From: Phoebastria nigripes
Taxonomy: Eukaryota; Chordata; Aves; Procellariiformes; Diomedeidae
DNA length: 64,000 nucleotides
Reading direction: 5' to 3'
Assembly: GCA_035582835.1 (NCBI GenBank)
Contig: JAYKAV010002972.1
Coordinates: 43,915 to 107,914 of the forward strand
Shown here: one piece after another, positions 26,101 through 36,555 of the stretch
Layout of the letters: every line of letters starts with the position of its first letter
Numbering within the stretch: position 1 is the stretch's first letter
The notes under the pieces: model-generated
The model's database searches: none
What the model saw: only the letters and a program-made list of their open reading frames with translations
What the model was told of the DNA's origin: nothing
Translations under genes and position numbers: made by a program

Positions 26101-27724
26101 GGCACATCTTTCACGATAGAGCCCTGCCCTCCTGAGTGAAGGCCTCTGTTGGGGGGTGATAATTTCAAACTGCTGCCAGGATAAAGGCCTAAGAAACAAA
26201 AAGGAAGTTATTTCTTATCAGAGTGTTGTGTGCAGATGGTTTAAATGGATTTTGTAGCCATTATTTGTGTTCCTGATTGAAATGCACAGGCTACTACATC
26301 TGCAGTAGTTCTCCTGACATTTCTGCTCTTGGAAGCTTTCCAAAATCTGATTGCTTATATTATTTCTCCATCTGTCTTTTCTTCTTTTTTAAAAAAAAAA
26401 AAATCCCTCCTGCAGAGAAGAGTCCATGTAAAAATAGTGTTGAAGTGGCTTAGCTCAGTTCCGTGAATTTTCTTATCTGATTTTTTCTTATGTGCTCCTT
26501 TAGTCCTGTAATCAAGGAGGAAGTGGAGCAATATGAATGGAGAAATATTAGAGAGAGACAAGGAGATTAAGATGGGGGGGATCTTCGGAGTAGTGCCATC
26601 CACTTGATGGGAGGAGGAATCAGAAGGCAGCTAAGCATGGGAAGCAGAAGACTTGCTGTGTTTTTACTGGGTCGGCTGGATGAAAGACACCACTTACTGT
26701 CTGCTGAGCTTAATTTCAAATCCAGAATCATGCGTCCTTTGTATGGATGTGAAGATAGGGAGATGAAAAGAGCTGTAGTGAGTTAATATCATCTTCGTTT
26801 GGAAACTTTTTAGGCATTTAGTGATAGGAAGAAGTGATAATCAGCGGGATTGTTGGGTTTTGCAATTCTGCAGTGCTCCGACAAAGCTGGAAGCAGCACC
26901 TTGAATTTTTAGCTTTGTCACCCCTAGTGAGACACAGTTTTATTAATGACTCTGAGCAGTGGTGATTGACTAAATAATCTGTTCCTCTGTGCGAGTAGTG
27001 AACTAAAGTGCTGATGAATAAACGATAATATCAACTGTAAGAAGGGAGCAATGCAGATAAAGTGCTTCCTGTCAGTCTCCTGCAAGAAGCCTTACGTTGT
27101 AAATGGGGGAATGAGTCTGAAAGGACAGTCAGTCCAGCTCCACTAATGACTAGCGAACAAAATGAGAGGAGAAGGTCAAGTCTTCTTTGGACCAACATGG
27201 CTGTCTACAAATCCAGCCTCAAGTATCTACCATGGGTAAAAAGTTTAAAATCTTAACGTTTGACTGATGATCTCATCCACAGTACAATTGTGAATGTCAT
27301 TTTAAAGCTCTGAAAATCCCTTCTCTGAAAACCTTGGAAGCATTATCTGTGGAAGAAGAAGCCCCTCAGGCTTATGAGGGGTCGTGCGATGCATATTGAA
27401 AGCAATCGTGCAAAAGTGTGTCTTGGCGTAAAATTGATTTGTGTTATCTCATTCCCTGCAGCCTTTCAGAAAGAGACTGAATTTGCCTTCTAATGTCTTG
27501 ACGATCTCAGTTATACATTTAATTGCTACCCAGAAGACATCTTTGGCAGGAGGGTACAGTGAACATGTGGCTATTTTAAAATGTGAAGACATTTGAGTTA
27601 AAAGGAAGGAAGTAAAGAAAGAAATCATATCATCAGGTGGCAGTGGGATCTATTCAGGAGTTCTGTTTTTGGTTAGATCTTTCCCAGGTATTGTAACTAT
27701 AGAACTTGAATAAGAAGTTCTCAA

Positions 27725-27727
<3 letters not shown>

Positions 27728-27756
<29 letters not shown>
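27728..27756. repeat. Homopolymer T tract, 29 bases
   Basis: An uninterrupted run of 29 T on the + strand. It could be a plain mononucleotide repeat or the poly(A) tail of a minus-strand retrocopy, but the sequence to its right (27757 onward) resembles no retrogene or SINE I recognise. Confidence 0.9.
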
Positions 27757-27760
<4 letters not shown>

Positions 27761-28783
27761 AATCTCTGCTAGAAGCTGTATTTTAAAGAAATCTGTACTG
27801 GCACTGTAGCAAATTTAGAAGATCAGCGTTACGGTGAAGGAAACTCACAGTAGTAGTGATTTGCTGCATTACAATTTTCTTTTACGGCACTGCTGCAGTT
27901 TCCCAGTCTTTAAAATTCTGCTGCTGCTGTTTGAGTAGTGGAAAATCCTGAAATGGCTGAACAAAATGCAGTGAACATTTCTTTATCTTTATGCTTCTGA
28001 AATATATTAAATATAATGCTGGGAGTAAAAAATACTCTTGTGAAAGCAAGTTTAGCAGATTCCAGGTTCAGCTGGCAGCTGACCTGATCATGCAAAGATT
28101 ATTGGTAAATGAAACTGCTCTTTATTTCCTTTAGGACAGTGTTGTGCACCTAGGGCAAGTACGTTTTTCTCCAGCTTGCTGTGCTCAAGAGTCTCAGCCT
28201 CGATTTTATAACAGACTAGCTGACCAAAATACTTGTAGTTTGCTGGTGCTGATTATCAAGCAAGAGTTTTAACTCTTGGCATTATCCTCAATGCAAAGTT
28301 TTCCTTCTCGGGGTATGGACAGTGGTGCCTTTTGTCTCCATGCAGTTGTGCAGCTCTCACCTTTGCTCACAGGACTAGATCCAGACGGAGTTCTGTGCCT
28401 AAGCACGTGAAGACCTTGATCTGGTGGGCATCTTCAGTAGCTGCTTAATGGACTGGCGGCAACACCTCACAACAGCACAGTGTCTGGTACTTTCTTTTAA
28501 AAGGTGCTGGGAGACATGCAGTTTCCCCATTTATAGAGCAGTTTGGTGATTCACTGGTGTCGCAGAGGAGTGGTTTAGATTGCTTAAAGAATCACCGTCA
28601 AAGGTATTAGCAAAAAGTGATTTTAATAGGAATTTATAAAAGTGCGACTTAGCAAAGTTCGATGGCAAGGTTCACTCTATCACTTACCACATGGATGAAA
28701 CATACAAAGTAAAAATCGAGTTAGAATTGAGCTAGAATGATTTATACAGAGACCGAAGACACAAAAGGGTAAGAGAGACCCTG

Positions 28784-29046
28784 CTGTTGAGTCATGAGGT
28801 TCAGAGTAGACTCCCTTGCTTTCTAAACTCCTGATGGAGCTTAGGTGTGGCTAGGTCCAATCTTTGTCTCAGACTTGGTCAACAGTTTATGTCTAATGGA
28901 AGAAATACAAAGAGTAGGAAAATCCTCCTGTTCAGTCACGAGGTTCTGAGTAGACCTCCTTGCTTTCTAAACTCCTGATGGAGTCTAGGTGCGGCTGGAT
29001 CCACTCCTAGTCCCAGACTTGGTCAACAGTTTATATCTAAGGGATT
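28784..29046. repeat. 144-bp tandem duplication inside the LTR
   Basis: Two copies start at about 28784 and 28928. Shared blocks include TTGCTTTCTAAACTCCTGAT and CAGACTTGGTCAACAGTTTA, each exactly 144 bases apart. The copies differ by scattered substitutions, and the second ends near 29046. It lies on the U5/R side of the antisense LTR, so it may be a family trait rather than an event in this copy. Confidence 0.9.
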
Positions 29047-29246
29047 ATATGTGTCTAGTAGCAGTCTAAGGTTCATTCACAGTTTTAAGGTGGATCCCAA
29101 GATTTTAGCAGCACTTAATCATTGACTAATTTAACATTTACAAAGTGAGTCAACAGAATTTACTACAATCACAACAGTAACTTAATTACAGATTCGAGAT
29201 GGCAATATTTGTAGTATACTTGTTGTTGGGTACCTAAATCAATTAA

Positions 29247-29292
29247 CACACACACGCACACAGACACAAAGATAGATAAATATACAAAGGTA
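29247..29292. repeat. CA-rich microsatellite within the LTR
   Basis: ACACACACACGCACACAGACAC followed at once by GATAGATAAATA-type sequence: a short degenerate dinucleotide repeat inside the antisense LTR. Confidence 0.75.
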
Positions 29293-29979
29293 CACCTGTT
29301 AAAAATTCCCCTCTAGTTCAGTGAAATACTCACTTCAAATGTCTCAGCACTTCTCAACGGGCGAGGGTTGAGCCTCAAGGAGTGAAGGGTTTCGGCCCAG
29401 GTCCCGTCATCAGCTTTTGGCGACGGTCCTCCAAACTTCGCAAACTTGAGAGTTCGCAAGCTCTGAGAGGCGTCCCACTCAGAGGGAGATGCTGGTTGCA
29501 GCCCGCTGCGGTCCAGGAGAGCTCAAAGGGCCTCACTTAGGACCTCCATTTATAGGTTCGCAAGATGATTGGCTTTAGTCATCAGTAAATTTCCATCCTG
29601 GCCACAATCCGGGTCAGTAATTACTGGATTTCTCAAAATTCCAGTAACAATGGTACNGTTCCACTCGAGCTACGATCCAGGTAAGGAATGTTCCAAGATT
29701 GTCAGGGGATGGCTAATTATTCCTGCTCTCGTTCCCCACCTTGGCCAGGCAGCAGGAGTTCCTGGTATGGTCAGTGCCGCTCCACACATTAGCCATGCAA
29801 GAGTTCCTGGTACGGTCAAGGGACGCTTAACCGCCCAACTCATTACACAAAGACCAAGGCCTAATGGGAATTCCTGAGATCGTAGAGCGGCCCAGAGGAG
29901 AGGGGGGAAATGCACCACCACAACTGGGGCCAGAGATCAAATTTTCATATGAACAGTGCATAGAAGAGGTGCAAGCAAT

Positions 29980-30493
29980 GCAACTTGGGTCCCCAGTACA
30001 AGACATGGGCCTGTTAGAGCGGGTCCAGAGGAGGGCCACAAAAATGGTCAGAGGGCTGGAACACCTCTCCTGTGAAGAAAGGCTGAGAGACCTGGGATTG
30101 TTCAGCCTGGAGAAGAGAAGGCTCTAGAGGGACCTTATTGCAGCCTGTCAGTACTTAAAGGGGGCTTGTAAGAAAGATGGGGGACAAACGTTTCAGTAGG
30201 GCCTGTAGCGATAGGACAAGGGGTAATGGTTTTAACCTAAAAGAGGGTATATTTAGATTGGACATAAGGAAGAAATTTTTTACGATGAGGATGGTGAGAC
30301 ACTGGCACAGGTTGCCCACAGAGAAGTTGTGGACACCCCATCCCTGGAAACATTCAAGGTCAGGTTGGATGGAGCTTTAAGCAATCTGATTTAGTGGAAG
30401 ATGTCCCTGCCCGTGGCAGGGGAGTTGGAATGAGATGATCTTTAAAGGTCCCTTCCAACCCAAACCATTCTATAATTCTATGATTCTATGATT
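29980..30493 (+). mobile_element. CR1 LINE, 5'-truncated and broken
   Basis: The segment matches the C-terminal part of CR1 ORF2 and its 3' end. Recognisable blocks are [27 protein letters not shown] and [10 protein letters not shown]. The frame is interrupted by a TAG at about 30125-30127, where the 61-kb copy has TGG, and then by a one-base insertion near 30180 (GGGGGACAAAC against GGCGGCAAAC), so it is a dead copy. The 3' end has CCTTCCAACCCAAACCATTC and the ATTCTATG octamer tail to 30493. Its wording is close to the 60421-61460 copy, so both belong to one subfamily. It starts about 57 bases after the antisense LTR; the intervening bases are not recognisably CR1. Confidence 0.92.
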
Positions 30494-33400
30494 TTGTCCA
30501 TTTACTTTCTTGAAGTAAAATGTGTCAGCCATTCTGAATTCCTGATTGCACAATGTCATTTTAATTTGTCTTTGGTTCAGTGAACTCTCTTTTCATGTGC
30601 TTTGGCCATATTTTGCCTTAGCTCCTTTTTCTTCCATTATACACCTTTTACAGAAAATGTCTTCTTTTGCTTTCCTTCTCTAAAAGTTCACTCCACTTGT
30701 AAATGAATCAAATGAGAATTACCAGATCTTTTTTGCCAAATGGCCTATGTTTGAATGGATAAAAGATGAGATTGGTCAATGCAGGGATTACAAAAAGATC
30801 TATTTTTGTGGATTGTAGAGATTCTTGTATGGTTCCTGAGCCAGTAGCATTGTCTCTTTTGGTTTTCCTTGCTGAGACAACTGGAAAATAAAATAGATCT
30901 GTTGTCTTGGCCTAACTTACCTCCAATCAAAGATAGCTTTAAATTTTTTTGATGGGACTGTTTTCCTTTAGAAAAGTGCAGNCTGATCTAAATAGGACTG
31001 TGTTTCCAGGTTAAAAAAGTGTGCGCTTTCCTACAGAAGTATGCAAGAGTTGTTTGGCTTTCTTATTCCAGTTAAGCTCCATATTGTAAATCACTATTAT
31101 TTTACCTATTTACTATTTAGCATAAGCAGAATCAAAATGATGTCATCAAAAGGATTTGTCTTTTTACTTCATCATAACAGCATCCTGAAATGATCTGTGA
31201 TCATTCTGTTCCTTCTCTGCTCTGCCTGTTCTTCCGCTTCCCTCCCACACTCTCTTTTTCTTTAAAGTTTTATTGCTCATTCTTACATAAAAATATACAT
31301 ATATATATAGGGATATATTATGGGATGGAGATTTTGGATCCTGAATAGTTTTTTTTTTTAATTTTCACATCTTGTAATTGATTTTCACACAGTGAGATTT
31401 AAAATGACACTGGCCCTATCAGCTTTTTACTAAGTTATATAACTTCTTGGTTTCTCAGCACTCTGTAGAGATGAAATGCAGTAGCTGCAGCATAGATGAA
31501 GAGGTCAGTTCTTATACATAAAATACTGTGTCTACTCTTTCTCCACCTGTATGTTACATGTCCTATATTTTTTATAGGAGCAGATGACTAATTCCTACCA
31601 TATTAACATTAAAAGCTTTATATTCTCAGAATATGTGTACTTTTATGAATTACTGAATTCCAAGCCAATTTTCTTCTGCAGTATATACTGCAGAATAAAT
31701 GGAATGGAAGGTAAAGGAACACTGTATTTTGTTCACATAAATTATGAGTACTACAATGTCCTAAATATATGTCATTTGGACACCCAATTATCTTGGAAAA
31801 GCTGCGGGACTGGATCTGCAGGAGGTCACTGTAATGATCAATACCAAGACAGACACTGGACTGGTGCATGTAATTCATATTCCTGTCTGATTTTAGGTAT
31901 CTCCAAATGAATCTTTTGTGTTGCTCTAAAATATTTCTATAAAAATACAAACCCGGCATTAATCTTACAGCCAAACTAAGTCAGTTCAATCTGGATTTCA
32001 TTTACCAAAACCATGCATTTTTCTAGAGGAAAGTATTATTTTGCACAAAATTTGGGAAGCATAAGAATTGCCTAATCCAAAGCTTGACTTTGTTTGGGTT
32101 GTGACTTTGGTGGAAAGTTTGTTTTTTAAGCCTAAACCATTCTGAAAGTGGAAATCTTGACTGCATGAAACACTGGAGTGGAGCGTTCAAGGGCTGTGCT
32201 GAAGGAGCTGGGCACAGGTATTCATGCTGCCAGGATTTCAAGGAGAGGACCCTGGCTGGCACACAGAGCTGCAGCAGAGCCATTCATACACCACTGCAAC
32301 AGGCAGGAGCACGGGGTGACTGCTGGCCCTTTCCCGTCTGTGCTCGATGAACGCAGGTGCCAAGCAGTGCGTGCNTCCAGTTTGGATGGGCAGGAGAGTG
32401 AGGAACTCTACTGCCTTTTCCCTTTTCTATTATTTTGAGTCTGCTGTAAAGACTTACACAGGTTTTAATAGGTGTTTTTTTGCAGGCTACTAATATGGTA
32501 AGAAGTTAGCCCCANTTTTACTGGGATCTGAACTGAGTACACATAAATGCAGAGGGGTATTGAAGAGCATGGAGAGAACAGGATACGGTCTCTTCATTTT
32601 TTCTGTTGATTTATGTTCCTAAATTCTTCCCCTTCCTCACGTTTTTCATATGTGAGTGAGAGGTTTTCTCTTTATGTTCATAAGAGCAATTAGCAAGGCT
32701 TAGCCATAATATTTTGATTTCCTAATAGTTACTTTTCATAGCAGATTAGCCAAGGAAAAAAACACACATTGTGAGATTAGTTAAATACATCTTGAAATCC
32801 TGCCAATACTTCCTGAAAAGAAAATGTGATTTACTGATTCTTATTTTGCATTTAGACGAAAAGCCTCTGATTTATTTGGTAGGACTTCTAAAATCTTGAC
32901 AGTTTTATTGCATGCATCTAAATGCAGCTTCCATGTTTTAGCTTGTATGCTGTTTTCTTCCAAATTCTGATCAGGTGGTTGTTTAACAGTTCTGCCTTGG
33001 AGCTGAGCTCTAGTTAGGAAGCTAAATGCATAAATGTTTCCAAACTCACTTGCCTCTTTTAACATGCTGTGGCCTTATTTGTCTTCTGGGCTCTGGTTTT
33101 GATCACTTCCAGCTGTGTTTAAATCTCTCCTTGGCTTCTCTTTTTCATACTGTCAGACACTAGCTCCTTGGCTCCTGTACCTTCTCTGTTCAGCCGCCTG
33201 TCGAGACTTATGTCTGATCATGGGGATCTTAACCTGGCAAGGCCAGACCAGCTTTGAGGTGCTCTTTATTCTGGACTAAGGGGGAAAAAAGCCTTGCTGT
33301 GCTTTGGAAATCCACAGTATAGTGCTTTTTGATTGGATTCTTCTTTACATAATGTCATTTACTATGATGCCTATAGATTGCTAGTGTCTGGTAGTGGGTG

Positions 33401-34790
33401 TAGCTGCAGTGCTTATAGCAATTCTGCTCTCTGGGCTTACTGATTTAAAAGTAATAATAAAAAACCCTGCAGGGCAGCTGTGTTCTACAATCGCTTATTT
33501 CTATGTTTCTCCAACTCTATTTTGTGTCGTTGTGAGTGGAAAAAAAATTAGGAAAAGATTATTGCTTGTCACAGGCATAAATCTAAATGGTGATTCAAGG
33601 GAAAGGTCATGCTTTTCTGCTGGTGAGGACNTGTCTTTACTTCAGCATGAAGCTGAATTATGGTTTTAGGTTGTCTTCTTGAATCTCAGTATCATCATGT
33701 GCTGCCTGTAAGTCCCACCTGCAGAAGGAAAAAGAGAAATAAGCGGTGGCGAGGCTCTTCATAGTGTATCTGGGTGTGAGCTGCAGCCCAAGCAGCAGAG
33801 GCTGACAGCCATTACTGCCACCGCAGAAGCGTAGGTGGCTGCCCGGGAGTGCTGCTAGTCTGCTCCTGCCTTCCTGTTTTTCCTTTCTCTCACCCAGTGG
33901 CTCCCCGCTGTCTGCAGCTGAAAGGTTAAGAAGATACTCAATCTGTGGATAAAACTTAATGATCTCTTTCATACTGTTGCAATGTCACTGCAGCGTTTGT
34001 GAGGACTGCCCTTCTTGGCATCTTCACTTAACTTCTTGCCAGCAGTGCGTTCCTCCCTGCTTGATCCATCAAGGTTGTATTGGTAACTGTCCCTAAAGGT
34101 CAGGCAGCCCATCCGTAAACCTCTGAGAAGAAAGGAGTAAAACACCTGTGCTTACTGCAATGTGCAGAGCCAGGAGCTGTGGTCCCAAAGATCCTCCTCA
34201 TGCCCATGACAGAGAGTGTCATTACTTAAGACACAGCGGCTCTAACACCACTGGCCCAAGAGAGTTCGTTCAAGCACAGGAGCACAGGTGCAAGATGCAT
34301 CCTGAAAGAAAGTGAGGAAAAAGCTGAGTGGGATCGCTTTGCTTTGGTATTACGCAGGAATGTTTTACTTTCTAGGAGCTGAGCCTTAAGGCAGGGATCT
34401 GAACAGGCTTGTACCATCCTGGGCACTTACCTGCCTCTTGGGCATCGACTACTTCATGTTTAGTAATGCAGTTTCTCACAAGGCTTCTAGATGCTCTGCA
34501 ACATAAATGAAGAGTTTTGCTCTTTAAATGTTTTTACAGTGTAGCGGCTTGGTAGATAACTCTACAGAAGGATACTAGCTGTCTCCTCTTGAATCTTAAC
34601 ACATACGTGTGCCTACTGAGACGACTGGTCCTTGGCGAGCTGTGACCCGCCTCCACACCTAGTTTAGGAAATATGGTTCTGCCATACTAGGATGCTGAAA
34701 AGAGTCCAGGTACCTTAACTCCTGCAAATCTGATCTTTCTTTTTACTATTAACATTCAAATTGAGAGCTAGATATTTACATTGCACATGT

Positions 34791-34807
34791 AAAAAAAAAA
34801 AAAAAAA
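34791..34807. repeat. A17 homopolymer
   Basis: Seventeen consecutive A bases. The sequence upstream shows no recognisable retrocopy, so it is listed as a simple repeat. Confidence 0.85.
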
Positions 34808-36525
34808 GAATGGACAATATCTGTTGATAAGCCATGCTATGCATTAGTGGTCACCTCCTTCCCAAGATGGAGACAGCTGAGCCATCCTGCTGCTGGTCTC
34901 AGCATCAGGCAGGGACCTAAGGACACCACTGAATCAGGGCCACTGTTGGGAAGCTGGGAGAGACTCAGAAATACACAGCTGGTTTATTAAAGACTGAGCA
35001 GTAACACACTTCATCATGCTGCTCTCTATTTTAATTTAATTGACTGGCAACACCTGTCAGAAGAAAGTTCAGCTTCTTAGAAAATACTGGCAAACTTGAT
35101 AACTGCAGTACTTGATGTCAGGGTGGGTTTATTAAACACCCAACTTAAAAATGAAGCCTTCAGTCTGTACCTAACAAAATGAACTTTGCTGTATTTTAAA
35201 AATCTTTTTCAATATTTATTGATGTCATTACTGTGGTTATAAAATAAGAGAGTCCCTTCCTTTCTTAGGCAATTTCCTTTCCTAATGTTAAAGTTTTTCT
35301 ATGTGGTGTAGAAAAAGGGTATATATTTTTATGATAGGAAAGATTGAAAAATATCTTTTGTTATTTAAATATTTTAAAATGTGTAAATCTTTTTAAACAT
35401 GCACCTTTTTAGAGTCCTACATCTTTATATAAATCTGAACTATGTAAGTACTGGACTTCGTATGTATTTTTTCTGTCACAGTTGTAAGTGGAATGCCCAC
35501 CCTGTCTGCTTGAAGCTCAGGGCACATGGATGCCTGTGCTACCCCCAGCAGCCCGCAGTCCTGACATTGTGCGCAGACATGGTGTTCAGGGCACTTGCTG
35601 CCTTGTCCAGCAGGAGATCTGGTGGTGGCAACATTTTGTGTAGTCTAGAAGTGCCTTATGTTCAGTAAATGGGAGAAATCAAAATGAATGGTGACACTTT
35701 TATTAAAGATAGATATTTTAAAATAGTGGAAATCTGCTATCTAAATCTCCGGTGGCTTCCAGCAGCCAGCAATATGCTTTGATCATTGGGTCATCAGTGC
35801 ACAGTGGCTTGATAATGGAAGCAGACAACAGGATTACAGGGGAGAACCTAAAAGGACCCAGGACTAAGTCATCTTAAGAGGCAAGAGGAAATTTCATTTG
35901 TAAGGAAACTTGAAAAGAGAAATTGTCTGTCATAATTCTTAGTTTAAAATGAAAGCTAAGACAAGGAGAAAACTGCACTGATGGGAATGAAGAGAGCCTT
36001 CACGGCCCTGATGAAGTTTGTAGGCATTGTCCATTGTGAGCCAATATCCAAATAAAAAGTATATGCTTAGTGTAGGGTAGATACCAGCAGTGCCTCCTGC
36101 TTATAGCTCTGCAGACCTAGAATATACTGAGAGTGGGAATTTTTGCTGTGATCATGTCACATTTATTTTCAGTCCCCACAATTAGGGGATGTTGAAGTTA
36201 CTGTTGAAATCTCAAACCTTCTTACAATATAAAAAACTTTCATGTTCTTGAAGGGTTTTCTTTTTCCTTTTTAATTTGTTGTCCCCAGAATACGTTTGCT
36301 TGGGTTCAGGTTGAACACAATCTCTGTGCTTGCCTGAGCCTCTTCATTCTCTCTTGGGGATGCCCGTGCCCTGGTTCTCGCTCCTGCGGCTCCTGCAGCT
36401 CCCGTGTCTCCTGCGGCTCCTGCTGCTCTGTCCAACAGAGCTTCCCCCAGTGCACGGTCCCTTCTGCGACCAAGGCGGTGTGTCATCAGTGCTTGTGGGC
36501 TGTGCTCAGAGGGTGAAGACATAAA

Positions 36526-36555
36526 GAAAAAGTCTTTACATAAAAAGTCTTTACA
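36526..36555 (+). repeat. 15-bp tandem duplication
   Basis: AAAAAGTCTTTACA occurs twice, separated by a single T, giving two 15-base units next to the GC-rich patch. Confidence 0.8.

Larger units (their letters stand above)
14315..28552. other. Long non-coding interval, no gene seen
   Basis: About 14 kb of mostly unique AT-leaning DNA. Apart from a 29-bp tandem duplication at 17074-17131, several pyrimidine or purine tracts (near 22871-22893 and 26392-26403) and a 29-T run at 27728, I see no transposon end, RNA gene or exon. All open frames are short, and many overlap on opposite strands. Confidence 0.5.
28558..29922 (-). mobile_element. Long antisense solo LTR with perfect 5-bp target duplication
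   Basis: The element is bounded by identical ACTGG pentamers at 28553-28557 and 29923-29927. Read on the minus strand it starts TGTGGTGGTGC and ends CTGCGACA, so the termini are TGT...ACA. A minus-strand TATA box (TATAAATGG) lies at 29546-29554, giving a U3 of roughly 370 bases, and a CpG-rich patch sits just downstream of it at about 29355-29510. An ATTAAA polyadenylation signal is at 28622-28627, near the end. No coding region of a retrovirus is present, so it is a solo LTR. At 1365 bp it is long; part of the excess is a 144-bp tandem duplication and a CA-rich stretch. A 5-bp duplication fits ERVL-class or some class I elements. It is antisense to OXR1. Confidence 0.85.
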
